From: Otis tarda
Lineage: Eukaryota; Chordata; Aves; Otidiformes; Otididae
Assembly (NCBI GenBank): GCA_026413225.1
Contig: CM048552.1
Coordinates: 50,545,001 to 50,609,000 of the forward strand
Reading direction: 5' to 3'
Length of the DNA: 64,000 bases
Part shown: positions 35,871-48,383 of the stretch, in pieces
Layout: each line of letters opens with the position of its first letter
Position numbering within the stretch: the stretch's first letter is position 1
Notes under the pieces: model-generated
What the model saw: only the letters and a program-made list of their open reading frames with translations
What the model was told of the DNA's origin: nothing
Databases searched by the model: none
Position numbers and translations under genes: made by a program

Positions 35871-36836
35871 GTGGGCGCGGGGGCGACCCGGGGCGGGTTG
35901 GGCCCGTGTCTCTCCGCCCCTCGCCGGGGCGTTGCGCCGCGGTCCCGGGGGCGGTGTGCACCGGGCGGCCCGAGGTGACCGTTAGGCGTGAGGCGGGCGC
36001 GGGGCCTCCGCGCAGGCCGAGGGCGGGACCGCTGGCGGGAGAGGGACCGGGGCCGTGAACGGGGGCCGGCTTAGCCGGGGGAAGGGGCGATCCTTTGTGC
36101 GGCGGCCCGCCTGGGCTGCCTGTCCCCGCGTTTCGGGCTGCCGGCGTTGCCATCTCGGTGAGAGAGCTCGGGAGGCCGGTGTCGGCGGGTGTTCCTTCAG
36201 GGCCGCCTGCGCCTGCCTTTGAGAACCGGTGGGGGCTGAGGAGGGGAGGGGGGCACACGGCCGGCCGGGGTGCGGGGGCGGCGTGTGCCGGCGGCGGGTC
36301 CCTGGAACCGCTGGTGCGGGAAGCGCAGCGCGTCTGCGGAGCGGTGGGACCGGGGGCAAAGGCAGTAAATCCGCCGTGTAGCTGATAAATCCTACTGCTA
36401 AGTCCATATAATTCCTTCAAAAGGTACGTTTCAGCATATGCAGGCATCCGCGTAGTAAGGATTGAAACTGCCTTATCTTTCTACTGTGTGTCTTATTTAC
36501 AGGACTTGCACAAAACCTTTACAATTGTGCTGCATGTCTTGTTAGATAACGGGGTTACAATTACTTAAAACAATGGTTAAATACGCCTGCCGTTGTGGTT
36601 CCAGTGACAGAATCAGATTGGTTTGCAGCAGGTGAATATAATTACATCTTCATGGGTGGCACACCTGGTTTTGCAGGTACACAGAGAAAGTGGTTATAGA
36701 GAAATATTGTTTTTAAAATGGGTAATTATTATAATAGTAATAAGGCTTCTGGGTTTGCCATGATGCAAAAAGCTTCTTACATAATAAATGCTTTTTTCTC
36801 AGCTGTATAAGTACTACTTGTTCATGGCTTTGGTCT

Positions 36837-37375
36837 TGTCCTGGTTTTGGTTAGGATAGAGTTAATTTTCTTCCTAGTAGCTGGTATAGTGCTGTGTTCT
36901 GGATTTAGTGTGAGAATAATGTTGATAGCAATAACTAAAAACATCGGTGTGTTAAGTAGTGCTTCCACTAAGTCAAGAACTTTTCAGCTTTTCATGCCCT
37001 GCCAGTGAGAAGGCTGGAGGTGCATGAGGAGCTGGGGTGGAGCACAGCCAGGACAGCTGACCCAAACTGGCCAAAGGGACAGTCCATACATGACATGCTC
37101 AGCATATAAACTGGGGGCAGCTGGCCGAGGGACACCACTGCTGGGGACTGGCTGGGCATCAGTCAGCAGGTGGTGAGCAATTGCATTGTGCATCACGTGT
37201 TTTATATTATTATTATAACTATTTTTTTTTCCTTCCCTCCTGTCCTATTAAACTGCCTTTATCTCAGCCCACGAGTTTTACTTTTTTTTCTTATTCTTTC
37301 CCCCATCCCACTGGGGGCGGGAGGTGAGTGAATGGCTGTGTGGTGTTTAGCTGCCTGCTGGGTTAAACCACAACA
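36837..37375 (+). mobile_element. Solo LTR of an avian ERVL-like endogenous retrovirus
   Basis: The element begins TGTCCTGG, ends CCACAACA, and is bracketed by a 5-bp target-site duplication GGTCT (36832-36836 and 37376-37380). Inside are a TATA-like CATATAAA (about 37103-37110) and an ATTAAA polyadenylation signal (37247-37252), in the right order for a plus-oriented LTR. The wording is that of a widespread neoavian LTR; family assignment is from recognition only. There is no internal viral sequence, so it is a recombination-derived solo LTR in VEZT intron 1, in the same sense as VEZT. Confidence 0.9.
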
Positions 37376-37781
37376 GGTCTGTACCACAAAGTTTTATGTT
37401 TATCCACAACCAACTTTGAATCCTAACAATAAAATCTGTTATTTATATTGCTGCTGTGTTAAATCACTTCCTTTTAATTACATAAATCCATGGTGAGAAT
37501 TTATTTCACGGGTATAATGTCTGCATTCCCTTCTTCAGTAAAAGTGATATTAGTTTTACAGTTCCACAGTTCTTCACTTCATGCAGCAGTTACCGTTTTG
37601 ATTGAAAAAGTTCTGCATAGGGAATAAAAGATCTTCCTGCATATGCACTTCACTGTTTTTGGAATCTGGGAGTCGATTTCCCCCACCCATAAAGGGTCTT
37701 AGATACGTTAAGTTATCAAGTGTATACTATAGGTATACTGAAGGAATACTGAGTGACATAGTAACATGTCTTTCATATATT

Positions 37782-38372
37782 AGAATCATAGAATGGTTTG
37801 AGTTGGAAGGCACCTTTAAAGGTCATCTGGTCCAACCCCCCTGCAAGGAGCAGGGACATCTCCAGACAGATCAGGTTGCTCAGAGCCCCGTCCAACCTGG
37901 CCTTGAATGTTTCCAGGGATGGGGCACCTACCACCTCTCTAGGCAACCTGTTCCAGTGTTGCACCACTCTCATTGTAAAAAAATTCTTCTTTATATCCAG
38001 TCTGAATCTACTCTCCTCTATTTTAAAACCATTACCCCTTGTCCTGTCACAACAGAGTTTTTTCCCCATCTTTCCTGTAGGCCCCCTTGAGGTACTGGGA
38101 GGCCGCTATAAGGTCCCCCCGGAGCCTTCTCTTCTCCAGGCTGAACAGCCCCAACTCTCTCAGCCTATCTTCATAGGAGAGGTGCTCCAGCCCTCTGATC
38201 ATCTTCGTGGCCCTCCTCTGGACCCTCTAAAACTGGTCCACATCATTCTTATGTTGGGCATTCCAGAACTGGACACAGTACTGCAGGGGGGGTCTCATGA
38301 GAGCAGAGTAGAGGGGTAGAATCACCTTCCTCAACCTGCTGGCCATGCTCCTTTTGATGCAGGCCAGGAAAG
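37782..38372 (-). mobile_element. CR1 LINE 3' part, antisense
   Basis: Read on the minus strand, this carries the ORF2 C-terminal region ([10 protein letters not shown]-, SREV-, GLEHLSYE- and [19 protein letters not shown]-type strings), the 3' UTR and the tail, whose complement opens with AGAATCATAGAATGG. It is about 590 bp, 5'-truncated, with a broken frame. It faces the sense CR1 about 0.6 kb to the right. Confidence 0.94.
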
Positions 38373-38954
38373 GTATAACTATAATATCTGTAAGAAAAGA
38401 TCAGGGTTTTTTGGTTGGTTAATTGGTTAGGGTAACATACCTACTGATAATAGCAAGTATCTTGTAATACCTGCAAAAATTATCTCCAGATGTGCTCAGG
38501 AGTGTTCCAGCTGTTGTAAAATGAAGACTCCACGGAGAATTTCACACATTCTCTACATAGATGAGCCAGAGATGGGAATTAGCAAGGAGCAGAAAAGCAA
38601 CTAGGTAGCTAATGCTACAATGTATTTAATGTTTAATTACTGTTTTAATTTCTTTCTTGGGGCCCAAACTCTTCCCCCACCTGTGATTTTTGGGAAGCAG
38701 CGACATTTTTTTTCTATACCTCAGGAGATCACTTCCTATATTGTTTTTCAATGGTCAATGTTGCAAGGAGGCCTTCAGCATTTAGACCTAAGTTACTGTG
38801 AGCAGCTGTTTTCTCTTGCTTTTGGAGCTCTTGTGAACAAGGTATCGGTCAATATTGTAAGTGGAGTGGTGTGCTAACAAATGCATAAGCAGGAAAGAAG
38901 TAGTCCTTCATGTTTTTCATGCCCAGCGGAATGGATGGGAGAGGGAAGGGAAGC

Positions 38955-39928
38955 CTAATGGAGTCCGTAGCAGGGCTAGTGCTGTTTAACATCATTGTCG
39001 ACAAGATGGACAGTGGGATTGAGTGCACCCTGAGCAAGTTTGCCAGTGAGACCAAGCTGTGTGGTGCGATCAACAGGGTAGAGGGAAGAAATGCCACCCA
39101 GAGCGAAGGTGACAGGCTGGATAGGAGGGCCTGTGAGAATCTCATTAAGTTCAACAAGGTGAAGTGCAAGGTCCTGCACCTGAGTTGAGGCAATCCCAAG
39201 CACAAGTACAGGCTGAGTGGAGAATGGATTCAGAGCAGCCCTGAGGAGAAGGACTTGAGGGTGTTGGTTGATGAGAAGCTAAATGTGACCCAGCAGTGTG
39301 CACTTGCAGCCCAGAAAGCGAAGCATATCCTGAGCTGCATCAAAAGGAGCATGGCCACCAGGTCGAGGGAGGTGTTTCTGCCCCTCTACTCTGCTCTTGT
39401 GAGACCCCCCCCTGCAGTACTGCTTCCAGTTCTGGAGCCCCCAACATAAGAAGGACATGGACCGGTTTTAGAGGGTCCAGAGGAGGGCCACGAAGATGAT
39501 CAGAGGACTGGAGCACCTCTCCTATGAAGATAGGCTGAGAGAGTTGGGGCTGTTCAGCCTGGAGAAGAGAAGGCTCTGGGGAGACCTTGTAGCCATCTTC
39601 CAATACCTAAAGGGGAACTACAAGAAAGTTGGGGGGGGACTTTTGACAAGGGCATGCAGTGACAGGACAAGGGATAATGGCTTTAAACTGGAAGAGGGCA
39701 CGTTTAGATTAGACATAAGGAAAAAATTTTTTACTGTGAGGGTCGTGAGGCACTGGAACAGGTTGCCCACAGAAGCTGTGGATGCCCCATCCCTGGAAGT
39801 GTTCAAGGCCAGGTTGGATGGGGCTTTGAGCAACCTGGTCTAGTGGAATGCCCTGTCCATGGCAGGGGAGCTGGAACTGTATGATCTTTAAAGGTCCCTT
39901 CCAACCCAAACCATTCTATGATTCTATG
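38955..39928 (+). mobile_element. CR1 LINE, truncated, includes RT palm remnant
   Basis: This longer plus-oriented CR1 begins in the reverse transcriptase. It has the GLVLFNIIV and GIECTLSKFA strings of the palm, but the expected FADD catalytic pair reads FASE, so the active site is lost. It continues through CKVLHL, VDEKLNVTQQCALAAQKA and [21 protein letters not shown]-type blocks to the 3' UTR and ends ATTCTATGATTCTATG at 39928. Frameshifts and stops confirm it is dead. Confidence 0.94.
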
Positions 39929-40889
39929 CTTCACCCGTTCCAGATCACAGATATGCCCAGTGTTATTTTCTGCACATTTTCAGGTCATAGCTCTGTCCAA
40001 CAGGCCCTGAATGCATCAATGACAGCTGTCTGCTTTACAAATTTTGCAGCATCAAACAGGTGATGGACAGTTGATAGATATTTATGAACTTCCAAGGACC
40101 AGTCATTTTTCTTACTATGAAAGTGTCTTTTACATAATGTATCTCTGAAGGAAGGGAAGCACAACATGGTATCACTGCTCTGGGAAAGCAGTATTTTGCG
40201 TACAGAAGTTGAAGAGCCATTGCAGATCATCGTGACTGAATAATAATTAGTGACAGTCATTCTGCTCTCTCCAGTAAGCGCTGCCATATTTTATCCAGTT
40301 TATAAACTAATTCCTTCAGCAGCCAGTGATTTTCAGTCACCAGCTGCGTAGTCCTTAACACTTCAGTTCTTGCATTTATTCTACTTTACAAGCAATTGCT
40401 CTTCTAATCAAGATGCTACGAATACTAGGGTGAGAGGGAACAGGACCCAACAAGCACAGAGGTGCCCCTGATATGCTTGGCATGGATTTGTCTGGGAGTA
40501 GCATGTCAAATTAAAAATTGTTGCAGTGTAGAGTAGATTGTAGAAAAAAAATAGAAACACATTAAATGACATTCCTTATTAATGCCTATCTTATTTTATT
40601 AAGGAAAATAATCAGATAGGACAGAGGAAATTTGATGTTAAGTTACTTGAGATGAGTTTTTTCAGTACACCATGGTTCGATAAGCTTACTATGCAAGTTA
40701 CTGTACCCCAGTGTCCTCTGGAAAATTGCAGTGTTTTGTATATTTTGATATAAGACTGGAATTGTGTTAGTATTTATTTTGCTTAGACAATGACTTCTGC
40801 TTCTTGTTTTCTTTATCTTTTTTTTAATGTACAAATTAAAGGAGCTCCTTGTTCAAACTGGCTACATTTCTGCATCATTATTCCAGTGG

Positions 40890-42230
40890 GAGGACTGTGT
40901 CAGAACTTCATTGTTTTGATAGCTAATAACTGCCATGTAATTTCTGTCTTGAAATTTATTCATGGCCACTTTATACCTGCTAATATTGTCCATTAGCTTA
41001 TATAGTTCTTCTCTTCCTCTGGAATTTACCTCTCCTAATGTATTAATAGAAAGCAATCTTATCCTGTCTAAGGATTTTGCTGAACTGAATAATCCAATAT
41101 ATTTTAGCTTCCTTTTATAAAAGAGATTTTCCTTTTATTCTTGTTTGGTTTGGTTTGGTTTTTTACACCTACTTCTGTTTGAGTTCATCTTTCTTTACCT
41201 GAGCTTGTAGCATGCTACTCAGTGTTCTTGCTGGGGTGTTGTACAACTATCTTCACTTGCTTCTGCTGGGAATGCTTTGTTTCTTGTATCCTAGGCCTAC
41301 AAACAACTTTTTCAAATCTTAATACTGTTTGACTGGGTTGTTATGTGATGGGGTCTTATGTCTGTCCTTGTTTTTATCAACAGCTTCTACATTATTGGAT
41401 AATTTGTTTTTATTAGTGCCTCTGTGTAAGGTCTTGCTGTTGCTTGCTAATAAATTGCATGCAATTATCAGTACCTACTCAAGGTCATCCAGTTCTTTTT
41501 GTACGATATTTCAGTCCTTATCTGCATATTTGATGTTACTTGGTGTTATCGGGAAATTTCATTCGCTTGCTCTTTTGTTATAAGGGTAAGTAAGGAAAAT
41601 TCAAAAGCTTTGACCAAAGACTGATTCTTCAGAAACTCCATTAGTAACCACCTTCTGACCTGATAGCTTTCCATTCAGCATAACCCACAGTTATCTCTGC
41701 CATCTATTTATTTGTTTCCTTTCCCATCTTTTAAATATTAACGCGTATGGCAAACTATCAAAAGTCCATACCCCATATGGCACAGTATAAAAGTACATAT
41801 AGACTTCCTGCATTTCTTTTATCTAGAAAAATTAGCTGTCTTGTCAAAGAAAGATGTCAAGTGAGTTTGGCACTATCTATCCCTGGTGAAACCCATGTGA
41901 TATCTTCTTTGATGATCATCTGTTTTCTTCTTTATCTTTGAATTTTGCAAGAAAGAATAATTATTCTCAGCAGCATGCTGGCTTTTGATCAGATTCATAG
42001 GCCTGACATATTCCTGATTCCTTTTTTCTCCTTGTAAGTATAGGCACTATGTTTGCTTTTTTCCACTTGTGAGTTTATAGATTTATTAAAAATCCTTTCT
42101 GCTGGATCTTTGATCTCTTGTGCCCATTCTTTCAGAACAGTGGGATGAAGGTGATCCAAACCCTGTTCTTTAAGTGCATTTTCAGCTCTCGAGTTCTGCT
42201 TCCAGCTAAGTAATTGGTCCTATATTTTAA
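40890..42230 (-). mobile_element. Ancient CR1/L3-type LINE remnant, RT region, antisense
   Basis: Reading the minus strand from about 42155 gives LDHLHPTVLKEWAQEIKD, then WKKANIVPI. These match the DGIHPRVLKEL and WKKANVVPIFKKG blocks of CR1-clade reverse transcriptases. Further along (about 41750-41870) are degraded remains of the region encoding the SKAFDTVPHGKLL motif. Nucleotide wording at 41480-41580 also fits this old amniote repeat family. Stops and indels are frequent, so this is a very old insertion that predates the younger CR1 copies. The left boundary is approximate. Confidence 0.8.
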
Positions 42231-42280
42231 TGAGCATGCGCAAGTTTGTTTTTTATGTTTTGATAGGTGTTAAAACTATG

Positions 42281-42690
42281 CTCACAGAATCACAGAATGG
42301 TTGCAGTTGGAAGGGACCTCTGGAGATATCTGGTCCAACTACCCTGCTCAAGCAAGGTCACATAGAGCCAGTTGCCCAGGATCATGTCCAGGTGGCGTTT
42401 GAATATCTCCAAGGGTGCAGAGTCCACAACCTCTCCGGGCAACCTTTGGTCACCCTCACAGTAAAATTGTTTCCTGATGTGCAGAGGGAACCTCCTGTGT
42501 TTCACTTTGTGCACATTGCCTCTGGTTCTGTCACTGGGTGCCATTGAAAAGAGCCTGGCTCCATGCTTTATGTACCCTCCCTTCACATACTTACGTACAT
42601 TGAGGAGATCCTCCCTGAGCCTTCTCTTTTCCAGGCTGAATAGTCCCAGCTCTTAGCCATTCCTTATGTGTGAGGTGCTCCTCCCTTCAG
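42281..42690 (-). mobile_element. CR1 LINE 3' part, antisense
   Basis: The complement of a CR1 tail opens this copy (CACAGAATCACAGAATGG), followed by 3' UTR and ORF2 C-terminal sequence. Its wording (GGACCTCTGGAGATATCTGG) marks a subfamily different from the copies at 5390 and 37782. It is 5'-truncated near a CTGAATAGTCCCAGCTC stretch and is degenerate. Confidence 0.9.
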
Positions 42691-45544
42691 GGTCACCCAG
42701 ACAGTTGTTGGAACCTAATCCCAGGAAGTATTCCTGACTGTGTCTGCTATATGGTTCTGGAGCTGACTTTTGTTGTTTGCCATTTTAATGCTGTGTTTGC
42801 AGAAGAATGTTAATCCAGGCAAGATTTTTTAACAGATTGCACAAAAAAAAATCAGATTTTGACACCCACGGTATCAAACTGCCACCACCTTGGATTTTTA
42901 CGGGCATTTTCACATACAGCATTTGAAGTTTTGCATGTAGAATTGTGTAAAATACAATACTGAATTAATGGTTGAGAATTAACATTTCTCTCCATTTAAA
43001 AAAAAATTAATAGGAACAGAAAGCTTTCCTTACTTGAGACATTGCTGTAATTAACTCATGTATCTTGTGCCATTCCTCCAACCAGTTCTGACTGTATTAT
43101 TTACTTAATGTTCTATTCACTAGCTATTTCAGTACTAATGGAAATACACGTTAGAGAATAGCCCCACTAAAGGCTGGTGTCACCGTTGAATCTAAGCTTG
43201 TGTTCTAGATCTAGAGGATGTGATCATTAGGATGACTGCAGACTTTTAAAATCTGGGATTTGTTGGTCCCATTAGAAATCCCAGACTGAAAAATACCATT
43301 TATATTGTATATGTGATATTTCCAGGCTTCAGGTTTTGTTTTATGCAAATGGGAGAATAATACCTAATGAACAAAATGAGACTTTCTTTGGCTCCCCTAT
43401 CTGCATCAAATCTCAGAATCCATACTAATCTGCATTTTGAATTAAAACAAGTTGGGGATGAACGCAAAGCGAGTGAAAAATCTCATGTCCAGATCCAAAA
43501 GTTTATATTTATGTAGAATATTGAACACAGCTCTGCTGAGCCTAGAATTTGAACCCACAAACTCAGACCAAAGATTTTGAAGTATATCAGGTGCTATCAT
43601 TTCGCAGCCAGCCCTTGTTTAAGCAGTCATCTTCCCATCATTGGGGGAAAATAGGCACAGAAATGGAATTACCCTTTCCAGAGTCTGGAGAGACATGGTC
43701 TGTGTTCATTATCTTCTTGCTGTAGTAGAAGAAGCTAACATGAAAAATGAGTCCTGAAAACAGTGGAAAAATGCTTTACGAGCAGCATAGCGTCTTGAGA
43801 GAGAAGGGAAGTACCAGGGCTCAGCAGAACTGGCAACTACATGGCGCTGGGTCTGGTCTCTGGGGGGCGGAGGTGGGAATGGTGGAGGCTGTTTAGGAGG
43901 CACATGGGACAAAAGTGCTTGGGAAATGCTGGGCAACATCATAATGTGTTCAAATGTCAGGTTCAGATAGACAGCTCTCACTGCTTATTTAGGCAACAAG
44001 CCAAGGTGCTGCTTGGTGCTGAGGGGCGTGGAGGATGCCTACGTATAATGTTCTGATATACAGATTTCCATAAGATTTAAGAGAGATTCCAGCAAGAGAC
44101 ATTACCATTTCCCAGCATAATACTACTATAGTCAGAACATCCTTTAGCTGGTGTGTTCTCTGCATGCCTACAGTGGTAAAACATGAACCAATGTTTTAAA
44201 ATATGGTGTTTCTTTGCTTGGAATACTGCTGTACCACTGAATTGAAATGTTCAAAACCCTTTTAAACCAAATGTAGCTTTTATTAAAAGACTTAGTGATG
44301 TTTATTTTCACAAATGCTTTCTCCACCCAAATTGAACTGTTCTAGAAATATTTTGTTCAAAAAATGAAACAAAGCCAAATGAAAACCCCAGGAAATGTAA
44401 CCTCAGAAACTTTTTGTTGTGAAGAAAATTTTAAGTCACATTCATTCAAAAACCCAAAAACTTTAGGAGTTGCAAAGCAATGTGGTTTTTGTCAAGCATC
44501 AGGCTTATAAATGTTGTATTTAAAAAAAAATAATGTCTCAAACATTATCAATTAGGAAAAAGAAGAAGCTGAAAAAGAACATTCACACAACTTCAATGGT
44601 AGTGTCAGTCATACTTCCTCAACAGGATTTTTCCCACTGAATACTGGGGGGACTGAAAATGTAATACTCTCATTTTATACATATGCATGAAATAAAACCA
44701 GTTTTAAATATACAGTTCACCTGTCATCCTGATGAGCTGGTTCTGAGACTGCTTTGTCTGCCTGAGGTGTGGGCTGTTGCCAGAAAAGGTGTTGGAGCTT
44801 CATTCTTCTTTTCCTACTTATTCCCATCCTCTTCCTTATGCTGGCATCTGGATTTGTGGGTGATGCTGTAAGTTGGCTCAGGAGACTGATTTGACTATAA
44901 ACTAACCTGCCTAAGAAGGAAAAAAGAGGTGGATTTTATTTATTTTTTTTCTTTTTTTACAATCAGATCAGTTCCTCGTTCCTTCTCACCATTTGGCTCT
45001 ATAAATATTACCATTAGTGTTCTCAAACGGTACTGCAGCTTTCATCTGCACCCACTGGTAATGGCAGATTAAATTGACCATGTAAATGCAGCCTGGGGAG
45101 ATGGCAAATTGCAGTGTACTGTAGAGGCACCTGGACTAGTGACGGATGGACTATTTTGGATATTTTGCTTCTCAGCAGTCTGCTGAAAGGAAGGGTAAGA
45201 CAGGCTGTGCTCCTTTTCATCATATGACCCAGGGGCAGGTGATACCAAAGAGAAAATAAAAGAAACAGCAAGCTTAAAACTGTGTAAAGAACAATCTGGG
45301 TGTTGCAGAGGCCAAGTAAACTCATCAGGCATTTTTGGATAACACTAATGTCGTATCTGAACAGAGAGAGAAGTGTTATATGGGTTGTATGGTGCGTGAA
45401 CCCATATTGCCTTTATTGTTTTTAGAAAATTTGAAGACAAAAGTACATGGTGATCTATAGTAAATTTTGAGGTCTGTTGGTCCAAAAATTTTTTAATCCT
45501 CCTCTGTATTAATTACTCTGGGGCCATGTTTACAGGAGTAAACA

Positions 45545-45594
45545 TGTACTCTTCTTTTAGTCGTTATACTGTACTTTTCTTTTAGTCGTTATAA
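45545..45594. repeat. Two-copy 25-bp tandem repeat
   Basis: Two adjacent 25-bp copies carrying TTCTTTTAGTCGTTATA differ at only two positions. They lie in VEZT intron 1. Confidence 0.93.
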
Positions 45595-46649
45595 TGTGAC
45601 TGTCTTTTTTTTTTTTCTTGGGTGCTTTGCATTTCAGTAAAGATGTTTGCTTACAGTGTGTTGTCATTAGGAGTCAGAGTTAACGTGACTTATAATAGAT
45701 AAGTTAATTCTTTGGAGCTGGTGTTTTAAAGAGGTTTCCAAAACGTTTCGGAAATAGTCCACTGGTTTACCAGTCAGATGCATTAATTTGATTAATTTAG
45801 TTTTGAATATAAATGAAGGGTAAAATCAGTGAATTGTTAGTAACTGGTATAAAACAAACTGGTTTTCCTGTATCAGCATGGTCTGATGGCCTGCATGATC
45901 AGTGACTTCCCACCCAAAGCTCCAGGTACAGAGTCTGGCTGTCCCTGTCCTTCAGGGAAGGTGATGTTTACCACTTCTACTTTCAGTTTTTCAAGTATTT
46001 TTCATCTCTGTCCTTGTCAGAAAGTTCCTGCTCAGGTTTTCATCTGTATTCACAGGTCCTCTTTTGAATGGGTCAATAATCCAGAGCTCTCAGTGAGTTT
46101 CAAGGCTTTGTCTAGTATGTAATATTTCTTTCTAAGGTTTTTCCACGATGGCAGTAATGTGCAAACCCTGCTGAAAATGCAAAGGAAAGAGCTTTCCCTT
46201 GCACCAAGACAGTGATATGGAACTATACAGAGGCTATAAAACTTTCCTAACTCTTCAGGACACATGGATGCATGCAGAATTAGATGTATATTGTGCATCA
46301 GAAAATATCTGGGAAAAAGAATAGATCAATGGCTTCAGAGTAGTTCTTGGAATTTGCTTCTAAATCAGATGAAACAAAAGTCTATGCTCCTGTGGCAATG
46401 AAAGCAGAACAGGAAATTTAAATGACTCTTTTGCTGCCTTGAAGTAGTTGTCTAATATTAGCCCTGTCAGCGCCTGGCTCTTTGTCAGTCGGAGCACAGG
46501 AGGAGGTGGTTACCAGCCAGGAGAATATGACCAAGGCTTTTAAATACTGTTGCTTGGAAAGTCTTATTAATGGCTGCGTATAAGATCGATGTGCAATATT
46601 TCTTTCAAGCAGCATCTTTTTAAAAGCCTTTAGCAATCTGTCATCCTCA

Positions 46650-46930
46650 TCTCCCTCCCCCCCAGTTAGAAAGCCACATTAGTCAGGACAAATCGCACAG
46701 TCCTGGGAAGTTTCAAACTGCATCCGCTGATGCCGTCAGGAAAATGCTACTGTGCGGGGGCCCAGGTGCAATTACACTGACGGCTGCTTCTCATCCTCGG
46801 CTCGGGTCATCCTGGAGGGACAAGCGGAAAGAAACGGGGAGGCGGGCGAGATTCTGTCAGGTGCATGGGAGCAGTACCGAAGAGAAAAATGGAATACCCT
46901 GCTCCAGGAGACAAAGATTGCACTGTCTGT
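46650..46930. other. GC/CpG-richer patch, function unknown
   Basis: About 280 bp with several CpGs and E-box-like CAGGTG sequences stand out from the surrounding AT-rich intron. It resembles neither the CR1 nor the LTR copies here. Open frames of 62 and 77 codons cross it but show no recognised family. It could be an intronic enhancer or an unrecognised repeat. Confidence 0.35.
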
Positions 46931-48334
46931 GAGTGTTACCTCAACTTCTTCAAATCTATGTTTTGAGAGAGGAAGGGAGATTTGAATACTGTATATTTTG
47001 TTCTGAGTTTAGCCACCTGTTCAGCATATCTTACCCTTTGCTGTCACTGTGGTGGAAGTGTTTATTTATTTTTTTTTTAACTGATAATTCATAACTTATA
47101 GTTATTTTGGGAGCGTTTTACCCTCCCACAGTGTTTTTGGCTTACCAGAAACAGCTTTGGAAAAACATGTTTGTATTTTAAGATGAGATCTTTAAACCTC
47201 TTATTTTGTGCAGTGGCATTAAATATCACTTTTAAGGGTAATCTGCTCCATTAGCTATGGTTGGAAACTAGAGCAGGGGTTTACTAGGTAGTAAATTTTA
47301 TCATAGTAAAGAACATTGGGTGTGGGAAGCCCCTGTCTCTAATGGAGAAATCCTGAGTCATTTACTTCATGATGCATCAGCAGAAATAGTTTGGGTGTGG
47401 CTTTGATTTTCAGCTGCTATTGTAACAAGACTATGAAAGCTAACAGTGTCTTATTCTGATTTGTGATTGCAAAGGTTTTTCTCAGAATACGCACAAAATG
47501 CCTCATGTTTTAAAGTGCAGTATCTGTGCTTGAAAGGCTGCAATAGATGTAAGTATTTGAGTAGATATCTAGCAAAAGTAAGCTGTTTCCCGAAGCTAGG
47601 GAATTCTCTACTATAGCAACCTTTCCATCACATAGCAGTAGGCAATGTTATTTATGTTTGATTATCTTTTAATGTTTGGCTTGGTTTTGGTTTTTTTTTT
47701 GTTGTTGTTGTTTATTTTTACTGTAGGTTTAGAGTTGCAAACACAGTGTTTGGTCTTCAGTTTAGGTGATGTTTCTTCTAACCCAGTCAGTGCTGTATGA
47801 CAAGGGGCATTAAAGTAAGCATTGGAAAAGGGTTAAAGAAAAAAAACTAATTTAGTGGACTGTTCTTTAATCCTGCATAATAAATCTTGGGTTTAGAATG
47901 AGACTTGACCACTTGCAAGAATGAAAAAAGGAGAGGTGTAATTAAACATAAGTATGTGAGTGAAATAATTTTTAGTAGTATGGATCTAAAATAAATAGGC
48001 TCAGGGAGTTATGTATCAGAAGGAAAGTATTTTCTTTCTTGATTCTGGAAACTGGAGTTTGTATAAACCTGTACTATACTATAAATGTCTAGTTACGGTT
48101 GAATGACTTTGCAGTATGACTGACTGTAGTGAATTAGAAAAGTCATAGAAAGATAAGTGGGGCTTTTTTTGTTGTCAGTCTCTGAGTCACCAGAAAACCC
48201 TAATTCTTAAAATTTTCAAAAAGTATATTCCTACTCAGTACATCAACTGTTTCTGACTACCTTACTTGACTTGTTAACAAGATTTTCCATGTCTAATCTG
48301 TATGAAGTACGTCAATGAATCATGGCATTTTGTC

Positions 48335-48379
48335 TTCTGTCTTTACTCCAGTAAGTACTTCTGTCTTTACTCCAGTAAA
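48335..48379. repeat. Two-copy 24-bp tandem repeat
   Basis: TTCTGTCTTTACTCCAGTAA plus four bases is followed by a second copy matching its first 20 bases. It abuts the left copy of the 128-bp direct repeat. Confidence 0.93.
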
Positions 48380-48383
48380 TTCC

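Larger units (their letters stand above)
34850..36350. promoter_or_regulatory. CpG island / bidirectional FGD6-VEZT promoter
   Basis: GC content and CpG density rise abruptly here above the AT-rich flanks. The island covers the first exons of both genes, whose start codons (35397 minus, 35835 plus) are 437 bp apart. Within the spacer are a CCAAT box (35653-35657), GC boxes (CCCCGCCC near 35632), a TCACGTCACG element (about 35624-35633), two ZNF143/THAP11-like elements and a six-run G cluster. No TATA box is seen at a suitable place. This composition is typical of housekeeping bidirectional promoters, and the head-to-head FGD6/VEZT order matches the human locus. Exact transcription starts cannot be read from sequence. 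Confidence 0.9.

Noticed and set aside
35623-36447. 274-codon minus-strand frame across the VEZT exon 1 region
   Set aside because: It is antisense to VEZT exon 1 and intron, with composition-driven Pro/Ala/Arg and no family recognised.
37602-38319. Overlapping 162- and 173-codon plus-strand frames
   Set aside because: They are antisense readings of the CR1 copy at 37782-38372.
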